DNA of 7,426 nucleotides from Fulvivirga aurantia (lineage in GTDB: Bacteria > Bacteroidota > Bacteroidia > Cytophagales > Cyclobacteriaceae), in assembly GCF_009711475.1 (NCBI RefSeq), contig NZ_SMMD01000759.1, positions 1 to 7,426 of the forward strand. The letters are read 5' to 3'. Made by a program: the position numbers and the translations under genes. Below the pieces are notes generated by a model that saw nothing but the letters and a program-made list of their open reading frames with translations, searched no databases and was not told the DNA's origin. Positions 1 to 6,029 of this stretch are shown here, in pieces; position 1 is the first letter of the stretch; every line of letters starts with the position of its first letter.

Positions 1-85
1 TATCTTTTTACTTAAAAGAGAGGTTTGGAAAAATAAGGCTGGGTTTCGTTGTTGCAATATATGCCGACAATCGTTAATTCAGCAT

Positions 86-457
86 TTAATCTTCCATGTA
101 TGGCTGCCAGGTTACCAGTACGTATTTTTCTTTTTCGTTTTCTACTCTTTTCATAAACCCATACTCATAGCAAAACAACCAAAGGTTGCCGTTCTTAGCT
201 CGCCAGCCGTGAGTAAAATACTTTGGATTAAAACCTTTGTTATGCAAGACTGCTTTACGCACCGTGGCTTTGCCGGCCGTATTATATTTTCGAAGGATTT
301 TCCTGTTTAATTTAAGTTGGTCATCAATCTTCCTAAACAAGGTTTTTTCTTTCTGTTTATTTCTTTCGTAGTGGTAGGCACTTTTACAGTATTCAGAGCA
401 GTATTTTTTGTCTACTCTACCCTCAAGCTCTTCCTCACAAGCTAAACAATATTTCAT
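86..457 (-). CDS. Small zinc-ribbon protein, divergent from the recombinase
   Basis: A 123-residue protein of unknown function. The N-terminus carries a clear metal-binding pattern: C4-x2-C7, then C20-x3-C24 within a 'DKKYCSEYCKSAY' stretch. This resembles the 'R-x-DKKFCS-x2-C' zinc ribbons of small Bacteroidota hypothetical proteins. Residues 25-65 are Lys/Arg-rich and probably helical, which suits nucleic-acid contact. The C-terminal half (about 70-120) is rich in Trp, Tyr and Phe. There is no signal peptide or TM segment, so it is probably cytoplasmic. It is transcribed away from the recombinase across an 83-bp gap holding a perfect palindrome. That arrangement would suit a regulator or accessory DNA-binding factor, but this is inference from position only; it could equally be an unrelated flanking gene. 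The ATG at 457 places the first Cys at residue 4, so the start is well placed. Confidence 0.8.
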   Translation of the reverse strand: MKYCLACEEELEGRVDKKYCSEYCKSAYHYERNKQKEKTLFRKIDDQLKLNRKILRKYNTAGKATVRKAVLHNKGFNPKYFTHGWRAKNGNLWLFCYEYGFMKRVENEKEKYVLVTWQPYMED

Positions 458-470
458 GTGACAGTATTAT

Positions 471-498
471 CCGTAGAATTATACGTATAATTCTACGG
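471..498. promoter_or_regulatory. Perfect 28-bp palindrome in the divergent intergenic region
   Basis: The half-site CCGTAGAATTATAC is followed immediately by its exact reverse complement, with no spacer, centred between 484 and 485. It lies 13 bp from the start codon of the zinc-ribbon gene and 42 bp from that of the recombinase. Each strand carries a TATAAT within it. The T-rich run at 499-507 on the plus side gives a terminator-like look. However, the site is upstream of both genes, so a shared operator, or less likely a recombinase binding site, is more plausible than a terminator. The role is inferred; the symmetry is seen directly. Confidence 0.5.
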
Positions 499-540
499 TT
501 ATTTTTTGTTGCGTCCAACTCAATAGCGAGTATAGCGCCT

Positions 541-1674
541 ATGAATGCTCAAAAAACGCGCACCATTTCTCTCAAGCACCTGCTGATTAAGGGCAAAAGA
601 TGTATAGGCCTGAAATTTTATCCTGATAAGGTGATAAACGCTTTGGCTAAATCGTTGCCCGACCGTAAATGGAGTGAGGAATTTGGCATGTTGTATATCC
701 CCAACACCCCTACTCACTATGAGGCTATTTACAAACAGTTTAAGGGTGTAGCCTGGATCAATAGTGCTCATTTCGCTCACAAGCGACATAATATTTCTCA
801 AAATGACACTCCTAATATTTCGTTTTATCGAAAAAGAAAACTTTATGAAGGGTATCGCCCCTGCCCTGAGGCATTTTTTCAAAAACTAGAGCTTAAAAAA
901 TATTCCTTAAATACATGCCGCACGTATATCACTCATTTCGAGAAGTTTATAAATCATTATAAACCCCTCGACTTGCTCGATATCAGCGAGAAGGAAATAC
1001 AGTTCTACCTACAACAGTTGGTAGCCTGTGAGTTTTCTGATTCTTACATAAACCAGAGTATTAATGCTATAAAGTTTTATTATGAAGTGGTTTTAGGCAT
1101 GCCCAATAGGTTTTATAGTGTAGAAAGACCCATGAAGAAGGAACGTTTGCCCGAAGTACTGAGCAAGGAGAAGGTGTTACAAATGATTGCCTCAACAGAC
1201 AATATTAAACACAAATGTATTTTAAAGCTCCTATACAGTGCTGGTGTAAGAAGAAGTGAGTTATTGAATTTAAAAATAGCTGATATTGACAGTGATCGGA
1301 TGCTTGTCAAAGTTGTGAATGGAAAGGGTGGCAAGGATCGGTTTACCTTATTAGGTGATAATTTGTTAAATGAGCTTAGAGCGTATTACTCCATATACAA
1401 GCCAAAGGAATACCTTTTTGAGGGTGCAAAAGGCAAAAAATATAGTGCTACGAGTGTGGGTAAGATTGTAAAAAGGGCTGCCGCGAACGCCAAAATCTCG
1501 AAACGGGTGACTCCCCACATGTTAAGACATAGTTTTGCCACACATCTTTTGGAAGAAGGTGTCGACTTACGCTATATACAGTCGCTATTGGGTCATAACT
1601 CAAGCAGAACAACTGAAATCTACACGCATGTAGCGGTAAACAGTCTAAAAAATATAAAAAATTTAATAGATTAG
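541..1674 (+). CDS. Tyrosine recombinase (Xer-like integrase), candidate cassette integrase
   Basis: A 377-residue site-specific tyrosine recombinase. Residues 1-100 form an extra N-terminal region ('KFYPDKVINALAKSLPDRKWS...YIP') of a kind I associate with Bacteroidota integrases. Residues 105-190 are the SAM-like core-binding domain, and 205-370 the catalytic domain. The catalytic set is complete: R237 (AGVRRSE), K262 (GKGGKDR), H326 and R329 (TPHMLRHSF), H352 (LLGH), and nucleophile Y361 (EIYTHV). From K262 to H326 is 64 residues. This is close to XerD and far shorter than the roughly 100 in IntI1, so the insertion that defines integron integrases appears absent. The gene runs in the same direction as the cassettes, and a foldable att site begins 6 bp after its stop. 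It is the only recombinase in view, so it is the natural candidate for moving the cassettes. A plain Xer-like integrase that happens to flank the array is the alternative. Confidence 0.93.
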   Translation: MNAQKTRTISLKHLLIKGKRCIGLKFYPDKVINALAKSLPDRKWSEEFGMLYIPNTPTHYEAIYKQFKGVAWINSAHFAHKRHNISQNDTPNISFYRKRKLYEGYRPCPEAFFQKLELKKYSLNTCRTYITHFEKFINHYKPLDLLDISEKEIQFYLQQLVACEFSDSYINQSINAIKFYYEVVLGMPNRFYSVERPMKKERLPEVLSKEKVLQMIASTDNIKHKCILKLLYSAGVRRSELLNLKIADIDSDRMLVKVVNGKGGKDRFTLLGDNLLNELRAYYSIYKPKEYLFEGAKGKKYSATSVGKIVKRAAANAKISKRVTPHMLRHSFATHLLEEGVDLRYIQSLLGHNSSRTTEIYTHVAVNSLKNIKNLID

Positions 1675-1680
1675 CATTTT

Positions 1681-1724
1681 ACACAATGTAAGTATATGCC
1701 ATAGCGTATACTCGGATGTTGTGC
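1681..1724 (+). other. Candidate attI, or minimal 44-bp attC, at the recombinase end of the array
   Basis: This short site has complete attC-like architecture. The left core ACACAAT (1681-1687) nearly pairs with the right core GTTGTGC (1718-1724). Inside lies a 9-bp hairpin at 1691-1712, AGTATATGC / GCGTATACT with a 4-base CATA loop and one G-T wobble. The unpaired spacers between stem and cores are 3 nt (gta) and 5 nt (cggat), like the larger sites downstream. It starts 6 bp after the recombinase stop and its right core opens the first cassette, so positionally it is attI. Classical attI sites are not strong hairpins, so it could instead be an attC left by a deleted cassette. Confidence 0.65.
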
Positions 1725-1737
1725 GCAATTATGACGG

Positions 1738-2340
1738 ATGAAAATGAACATTAGAACTGTTGGAATACTTGGAGTATCAATTCCACTACTTATATTATTT
1801 GGATTTACCATATTCTTCCTTCTATCAGACCCCATTTTATATGCGAATCTTAATAATTCAGTAATGGGATTGGTTTCATATAACATTGAAGGACTGTCGG
1901 AGAACAAATGGCTTATTTACTTTAACTATCTTGGCGTAGGGCTAATTATTTGCGTATTCTGTATCGCTCTAATGTTATTAATAAAAAACTCAACCTCTAA
2001 AGCAGGGGTAATTTTGCTTTTAATTAGTGGCTTTTCATGGACATCATTGGGCTTCTCAGAAATTAATGCAGAGTCTGACTCTATGCTAATTAAGGGTATT
2101 ATCACGTTAGTTATAGGTGCGATAGGCTTTACTCTTCTTGGAGGTGATTACAAGCTCGCTCCACGCTACAAATGGATTATATTTTCAGTCGGCCTATTAA
2201 TAATTCTGGACAGAATACTAGATATAGCTTTACTATTTGACTATCCGCATCAACTGAATCAACTTTCTTGGATCCTATACTTTGTTGGTTTTGGAATTAT
2301 TGGACTTTCATTATTAAAAAGCGCACAACATACGATATAG
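1738..2340 (+). CDS. Cassette 1: six-TM membrane protein, DUF998-like
   Basis: A 200-residue integral membrane protein. Six hydrophobic segments are visible at about 7-29, 58-82, 88-108, 116-136, 144-167 and 174-194. The second begins 'NKWLIYFNYLGVGLIICVF', and the third contains 'LLISGFSWTSLG'. The length, six-helix layout and the 'IYFNYLGVG' stretch resemble DUF998 membrane proteins, whose function is unknown; this is from memory of the family and tentative. The ATG at 1738 is 13 nt after the cassette front core, the usual tight spacing of cassette genes. The upstream ATG at 1731 is out of frame and soon hits a stop. The stop codon lies inside the following attC, which begins at 2323, a common cassette economy: the last residues (SAQHTI) are encoded by recombination-site DNA. 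Confidence 0.82.
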   Translation: MKMNIRTVGILGVSIPLLILFGFTIFFLLSDPILYANLNNSVMGLVSYNIEGLSENKWLIYFNYLGVGLIICVFCIALMLLIKNSTSKAGVILLLISGFSWTSLGFSEINAESDSMLIKGIITLVIGAIGFTLLGGDYKLAPRYKWIIFSVGLLIILDRILDIALLFDYPHQLNQLSWILYFVGFGIIGLSLLKSAQHTI

Positions 2341-2558
2341 CGCATGGCCTTACTTAGTCATCTGCCAAGTTTCTGCAGAACAGCCCGCTTATCTACCGCC
2401 AAGGGACTGATGTGCTTTCTACTCTCTCCTGCTCGTGGGAAGGTTGATCTTGAATGGCGCAGCAGGCATCTAATACTTTGATCGCATCGGCAGATAAGCT
2501 ACTTTTATCACAATTAATAAAGCTCGGAGGCCACAGCGCCATATCTGGGTCGTTGTGC
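2323..2558 (+). repeat. attC1 (236 bp)
   Basis: The left core is GCACAAC (2323-2329) and the right core GTTGTGC (2552-2558). The inner arms are ATATAGCGC and GCGCCATAT, continued by ATGGCC / GGCC; the intervening spacers are 5 nt and 7 nt. A second nested arm, GCTTATCT (2387-2394) with AGATAAGC (2492-2499), shows that most of the length folds as one long imperfect hairpin. A further short palindrome, TTCTGCAGAA, lies at 2371-2380. The site is visibly richer in G+C than the ORFs beside it. It is longer than typical mobile-integron attC sites. Confidence 0.9.
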
Positions 2559-2572
2559 ACAAGCCGAAAAAC

Positions 2573-2989
2573 ATGACGATTAAGGAGAAACAGATTATAG
2601 AAATTGCCGAACTACTGGACACCGGAATGATCTGTTTTTACCATCGGCCGACTGGAAGAATTGACTCCCACCCTGACCCGAACGACCCATATTTTGACCC
2701 TGAACCTTGGCAAGATGTTATTGACAGAATTGAAAATGAATGGGGCAATTATGAGCGGATTGAAAAAATGGAATCGTTTGAAAGTTATCGCGTGATTGAA
2801 AATTTTGCATATTCATTAGCAGATGAGAGTTTTAAGAAAAAAATTTTGAACGCAATTTCGAAACGAAAACCCTTTCGGAACTTTAAGAATTTAATTGACT
2901 ACTCTGACTATAGACAAAATTGGTTTGACTTTAAAAACAAAGCGTATATTGACTTTGTGAAAAGACAAGTTGAAACAATAAAAAAATAA
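2573..2989 (+). CDS. Cassette 2: UPF0158-family protein
   Basis: A 138-residue soluble protein from the ATG at 2573. An in-frame GTG at 2555 would start inside the attC right core, so the ATG is preferred. It shows the features I know from UPF0158: an N-terminal 'ELLDTGMICFYHRPTGRI' strand pair, then an acidic Asp/Pro/Glu stretch ('DPNDPYFDPEPW'), and a mid-region 'ESYRVIENFAYSLADESFKKKILNAISKRKPFRNFKNLI'. It ends with a 'YRQNWFDFKNKAYIDFVKRQVE' helix. The biochemical role of this family is not established. There is no signal peptide or TM segment, making it the only clearly cytoplasmic product in the array. It lies 14 nt after the cassette front core and ends 9 nt before the next attC. Confidence 0.85.
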   Translation: MTIKEKQIIEIAELLDTGMICFYHRPTGRIDSHPDPNDPYFDPEPWQDVIDRIENEWGNYERIEKMESFESYRVIENFAYSLADESFKKKILNAISKRKPFRNFKNLIDYSDYRQNWFDFKNKAYIDFVKRQVETIKK

Positions 2990-2998
2990 AAGGCCAGT

Positions 2999-3128
2999 GC
3001 ACAACAACACATATAGCTTATGGCGGGTGAACGGTTACCATAATGGTTTTTGCTCCGTTACCAACTTTGGTTTCAGCGGACAGAAAAGTGCTCCGAAACC
3101 GCCACAAGCTATATGCACACCGTTGGCA
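2999..3128 (+). repeat. attC2 (130 bp)
   Basis: The left core is GCACAAC (2999-3005) and the right core GTTGGCA (3122-3128); these do not pair fully because they belong to different cassettes. The adjoining arms are strong: CATATAGCTTATGGCGG pairs with CCGCCACAAGCTATATG over 17 positions with one mismatch. Unpaired spacers are 4 nt (aaca) on the left and 6 nt on the right, like an attC unpaired central spacer. This is the shortest of the six complete attC sites in the array. Confidence 0.92.
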
Positions 3129-3145
3129 TTCATTGCGATATAAAT

Positions 3146-3817
3146 ATGAACCCTCGAATTTTATACAAATCTCTTTTAGTGGTTGGCTTAATCAATGCTG
3201 CTGCAATAATTCAGAGTTGCTGCGATGATCCACCTGTTGAGAATTTCGAGCTAACTGAAATGAATATTTCTAACTTCAATCCAATAACACTGGATAAAAT
3301 TGAAGAAGGCTCTGGAATAAATTATTCAGAATACAGTATTAGAATACTCTTTGATATTGAAATATTAGCTCAAGTTACTCCAAGTGCAGGAATTTATAAT
3401 TCGGCTCTTGCTTATGATTGTGATGATGACATTATACCCCAATTGAACAATCGAATTCTTGATGCGAACATTTTTGCAACATCTGATTTTGATTCAACAC
3501 ATCCTGAAGGATCACCATTGAACGATCTTTTCGAATATCATAGAGTAATTAAAGAATGTGTTGAGAACGGTGGTGCATTCGAACAATGTGGAGAAAACCA
3601 ATCCGAGTTTTCTTTTAATAATAATCTAGTTGACATCATAAATAATAGCTTTTCCAACAATGACTATTACAACTCTTTAGACACAAGGTTCACTTACCTT
3701 AACCTAGCTGTTTTGGACGCTGAACCTATAACTAGTGCAACTCAATTCATTCTACGATTAACATTTGAAAATGGACAAGTTTTGAGCGATACTACTGAAC
3801 AAGTAATCTTTAATTGA
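3146..3817 (+). CDS. Cassette 3: predicted lipoprotein of unknown function
   Basis: A 223-residue protein from the ATG at 3146. A longer reading frame opens with TTG at 3050, but its first 32 codons lie mostly in attC2, and the signal peptide only makes sense from 3146. Residues 1-24 form a lipoprotein signal: basic start (NPR...K8), hydrophobic LLVVGLINAAAII, then lipobox IQSC with lipidated C25, followed by another Cys and acidic residues (CCDDPP). The mature part is acidic, Asn-rich and probably beta-rich, with further cysteines in 'YDCDDD' and 'KECVENGGAFEQCGEN' that could form disulfides. The 'CCDDP' start resembles some Bacteroidota lipoproteins (possibly DUF5034-like), but I cannot assign a family firmly. 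It probably sits anchored at the outer membrane. Confidence 0.82.
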   Translation: MNPRILYKSLLVVGLINAAAIIQSCCDDPPVENFELTEMNISNFNPITLDKIEEGSGINYSEYSIRILFDIEILAQVTPSAGIYNSALAYDCDDDIIPQLNNRILDANIFATSDFDSTHPEGSPLNDLFEYHRVIKECVENGGAFEQCGENQSEFSFNNNLVDIINNSFSNNDYYNSLDTRFTYLNLAVLDAEPITSATQFILRLTFENGQVLSDTTEQVIFN

Positions 3818-3826
3818 AAAACGAAA

Positions 3827-3989
3827 TGCCAACAAATGCTATGAATGAATGGGGTCTTATCAGCCAGGATACTTTCTTGGGCACTTGGAAAGTCCGCCAC
3901 AAGTTTTATATTTAAATCAAGGCGTGGCTATTTGCGAGAGGAAGGGTTAGTGCATTCTAATCCCCACTCATCATAGCTGGTCGTTAGGC
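3827..3989 (+). repeat. attC3 (163 bp)
   Basis: The left core is TGCCAAC (3827-3833) and the right core GTTAGGC (3983-3989). The left arm GCTATGAATGAATGGGG pairs with CCCCACTCATCATAGC with one bulged base and one mismatch. Spacers are 4 nt (aaat) and 5 nt (tggtc). Inner stems include ACTTTC (3871-3876) with GAAAGT (3888-3893), and AGCCA (3862-3866) with TGGCT (3925-3929). The left end shares 23 identical bases with the attC at the end of the window. Confidence 0.9.
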
Positions 3990-4002
3990 ACAATACCGCA
4001 CC

Positions 4003-4605
4003 ATGAAATATTTGCTTTTTATTATCTATTTGCCCTTTGTTAACCTAGCACATGCACAAAAGGTAACGACCAACAAACAATACCAGCCAGAAGAGATTAA
4101 GACGATTTCATTCACACCGTATTTTGACGAACAAGGAAACCCAGACCAAGATTTTAACAATCTGATTGAAGAAGTTCTTTCATCATCCTTCGCAGTATGT
4201 TGTCAAACGGAACTTGAACACAACCTGATGAATCATGAAGCTTTTAACGAAGTTGCTAGCAGAACTTTATACTCCGACCTTTCTAAACTTGTCAAGACAA
4301 AATCAAACTTATATAGCCCTATAACTGACAGTGAAAAACTGGAACTTCAGAAGGGATGTAGGAACACAGATTTAGTCTTCATCTTTTCTAAAATCGACAG
4401 CAGAACAGTGACGAAACTAAACAACACCGGAAGCATATCAATTTCAGGTAACCTCACCGTTTTTGACCTAAGAACTGGTGAGTTTGTTGCTTTCATTACT
4501 GACGACAATAAACAGAAATTTGATGACATGAGTCAAGCAACGCCACCATTGAACCAACTTATTAGCTCCTTGGTGAACGAACTGAACAGGGCAATTGAAA
4601 ATTAA
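4003..4605 (+). CDS. Cassette 4: secreted protein, possibly CsgG/LpoB-like fold
   Basis: A 200-residue exported protein. Residues 1-18 are a Sec signal peptide (hydrophobic YLLFIIYLPFVNLA) with a probable signal peptidase I site after AHA, leaving Gln19 first. The mature region has an early strand 'KTISFTPYFDEQG', then a helical part containing 'VCCQTELEHNL'. A late part follows with 'TDLVFIFSKIDSRTV...GSISISGNLTVFDLRTGEFVAFI'. That 'D-L-V-x-strand ... L-x-V-F-D-x-x-TGE' pattern is reminiscent of CsgG/LpoB/TolB-N-like periplasmic domains, but this is fold-level resemblance only and I hold it loosely. The ATG is 13 nt after the front core and the stop lies 3 nt before the next attC. Confidence 0.8.
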   Translation: MKYLLFIIYLPFVNLAHAQKVTTNKQYQPEEIKTISFTPYFDEQGNPDQDFNNLIEEVLSSSFAVCCQTELEHNLMNHEAFNEVASRTLYSDLSKLVKTKSNLYSPITDSEKLELQKGCRNTDLVFIFSKIDSRTVTKLNNTGSISISGNLTVFDLRTGEFVAFITDDNKQKFDDMSQATPPLNQLISSLVNELNRAIEN

Positions 4606-4608
4606 AGT

Positions 4609-4842
4609 GCCTAACAAGCGGTAAAAATGCATGTGACTACAGCCCATCTGCCACTTTCAGTGCAACTGAACCGCGATTTCTGGCTTTTTGAAAGGTCAGT
4701 GCTTTCTACTTTTATTCTTGCCACTCGGAAAAATGCTTGTGGAACGTGCTGCATCTGGACCGTTGTGAGCCTGAGCCAGAATCGCTACTTTAGTGCCATT
4801 AAAAAAATTCGGGCCACACAGCATTTTACCTGAACGTTATGC
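4609..4842 (+). repeat. attC4 (234 bp)
   Basis: The left core is GCCTAAC (4609-4615) and the right core GTTATGC (4836-4842). Arms GGTAAAAATGC and GCATTTTACC pair with one extra A, and TGTG / CACA continue the stem. A nested inner pair, GCGATTTCTGGCT with AGCCAGAATCGC, has one bulged base and shows the hairpin runs deep into the site. The outer spacers are 4 nt (aagc) and 5 nt (tgaac). It shares the 12-mer GTGCTTTCTACT with attC1 at a similar internal position. A 68-codon open frame inside (4627-4833) is a by-product of the hairpin sequence. Confidence 0.9.
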
Positions 4843-4865
4843 ACAATCAACATATATATAGTTAA

Positions 4866-5333
4866 ATGGGTGCGGGATTGTTCTTTATTTTTAGCTTGAT
4901 CGTTTTTGTGGGGTTTGGTATACTTTTTCTCTTTTTTAAGCTTCCGAATACTTTTAGTTCAAATTCGATTAAATACAAGAAAACTAAAAACTTCACTCCC
5001 CTGGAAAAACAGATTATCCAACAATACATTGAAAAAAAAGATGAGAATGAAAAGAGCCTCATGGATAAGCAGATTGCGATTTTTAATACCAAACACAGAT
5101 TTTACAATAAACGAAAACTTTTAGTAGAGTTTAGGTCAGAGGATAATGAACATTTACCTCAGTCATTACTTCTTAATGATAAACGAATATCTCGATCGGA
5201 GATAATGACATTCAGGATTAATAAGACAGATTTCGAATCATACTTAACTTTTAAAAATGGACGAATTTCAGAATTAACAATCATTCCAAACCCCAAAAAA
5301 TATGAAAGAAATCACAATGCTGTGTTTACATAA
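4866..5333 (+). CDS. Cassette 5: small single-TM protein of unknown function
   Basis: A 155-residue protein I do not recognise. Residues 3-25 form one strong hydrophobic helix (LFFIFSLIVFVGFGILFLFF) with no cleavage-site pattern, so it looks like a membrane anchor rather than a cleaved signal. Residues 27-60 are Lys-rich and helical ('PLEKQIIQQYIEKKDENEKS'). The C-terminal half looks like a small alpha/beta domain with strands 'KLLVEFRSE' and 'ESYLTFKNGRISELTIIPN'. It is basic overall. The ATG at 4866 lies 23 nt after the front core with an AT-rich leader and no Shine-Dalgarno sequence, as usual in Bacteroidota. The stop is 16 nt before attC5. Confidence 0.75.
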   Translation: MGAGLFFIFSLIVFVGFGILFLFFKLPNTFSSNSIKYKKTKNFTPLEKQIIQQYIEKKDENEKSLMDKQIAIFNTKHRFYNKRKLLVEFRSEDNEHLPQSLLLNDKRISRSEIMTFRINKTDFESYLTFKNGRISELTIIPNPKKYERNHNAVFT

Positions 5334-5349
5334 ATATCACTTTAAATGT

Positions 5350-5621
5350 GCATAACATTACCTAGCAACGCATATGCTAAAGTGCTTTGCTGGTTAGTAA
5401 CTGCTACTCGCCCATTCATTCTGTGTTTGTGTTCTTGGCTGTAAAACAGCAGGTCTTCCTGGGGGTTATTGCCGTGCGTGGCCCTCGAGCAGACTCGGGC
5501 AGGAAAGGGTGCGGAAATGTCTTTGCGAAAGTCTGTGCAACTTGGCTCAAAACACAGAATTCATTAGCTTGCATCTCAAATTAGTCCGGGAGGCATACAG
5601 CGTGCTAGCCGGGCGTTAGCC
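5350..5621 (+). repeat. attC5 (272 bp, the longest site)
   Basis: The left core is GCATAAC (5350-5356) and the right core GTTAGCC (5615-5621). Outer arms CTAGCAACGCATATGC and GGCATACAGCGTGCTAG pair with small bulges. A nested perfect pair, ATTCTGTGTTT (5418-5428) with AAACACAGAAT (5550-5560), and a local stem GCTGTaaaACAGC (5438-5450) lie inside. Spacers are 5 and 6 nt. This site fills the whole space between the genes of cassettes 5 and 6. A 65-codon open frame inside it (5387-5584) has no coding signs. Confidence 0.88.
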
Positions 5622-5624
5622 ACA

Positions 5625-6026
5625 ATGATGCAGTCAAAATTATTATCGACCATAATTATAATAACCCTCTCATTAGCTACTTTATCCTGTAGATATGCGA
5701 AAAACAAATGCGAAGATGTAAAAACTGGAAAGTTTAAACTTACCACTGTTGAAACGGGTACATCCTATATAACAAGGTCAAAGACCCATCAAACTGAAGT
5801 AAACGAACAATTCAACTATGAAGCAAAGTTTGATATTGTATGGTTGGACGGCTGCACCTATGAACTTAGAAATAAACAGTTTATAAGCGGACCTGAAATT
5901 TTTAGAGGAGTAAAAGGAGATGTGGTGACTATTGAAATTTTAGATGTTAATGATAACACTTATTCTGTAAGGACTTACATCAAATCATCGGACTTTGTTG
6001 TTGAACGCGAAATAGAAATTTTATAA
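5625..6026 (+). CDS. Cassette 6: small Bacteroidota lipoprotein (family often mis-named 'DNA topoisomerase IV')
   Basis: A 133-residue lipoprotein. Residues 1-21 form the signal: Lys5, hydrophobic LLSTIIIITLSLATL, then lipobox TLSC with lipidated C22. The mature part starts 'CRYAKNKCEDVKTGKFKL', then 'SYITRSKTHQTEVNEQFNYEAKFDIVWLDGCTYELR', and ends in beta strands ('GDVVTIEILDVNDNTYSVRTYIKS'). The order 'C-x-D-x-KTGKF ... I-x-R-x4-Q-x-E ... W-x-x-x-C-x-Y-x-L' fits a small lipoprotein family common in Flavobacteriia and Cytophagia. I recall many members labelled 'DNA topoisomerase IV' in databases without any enzymatic basis. Its real role is unknown. The ATG at 5625 is only 3 nt after the front core; an ATG one codon further is an equal choice. 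The stop is 3 nt before attC6. Confidence 0.83.
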   Translation: MMQSKLLSTIIIITLSLATLSCRYAKNKCEDVKTGKFKLTTVETGTSYITRSKTHQTEVNEQFNYEAKFDIVWLDGCTYELRNKQFISGPEIFRGVKGDVVTIEILDVNDNTYSVRTYIKSSDFVVEREIEIL

Positions 6027-6029
6027 TGT

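Noticed and set aside
1..85. Possible att remnant at the left edge (GTTGTTGC, ATATATGCC, CGTTAATT)
   Set aside because: There is no matching core pair and no supporting stem; the resemblance to the 1681-1724 site is limited to a few AT-rich bases.
471..507. Rho-independent terminator (palindrome plus T-run)
   Set aside because: The palindrome is AT-rich and sits upstream of both divergent genes, so there is no transcript to terminate from either; an operator is more plausible.
520..882. Minus-strand frame of 120 codons over the start of the recombinase
   Set aside because: It is antisense to a clear recombinase gene with full catalytic motifs.
1671..1907. Minus-strand frame of 78 codons over the att site and cassette 1
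   Set aside because: It is a shadow of the membrane-protein gene and crosses the att hairpin.
3043..3228. Open frame of 61 codons at the start of cassette 3
   Set aside because: It begins inside attC2 and overlaps the lipoprotein gene in another frame; no coding features.
4627..4833. Open frame of 68 codons within attC4
   Set aside because: It lies entirely within the hairpin-forming recombination site and has no family resemblance.
5387..5584. Open frame of 65 codons within attC5
   Set aside because: It lies within the attC and reads through both arms of the nested stem; the sequence is explained by pairing, not coding.
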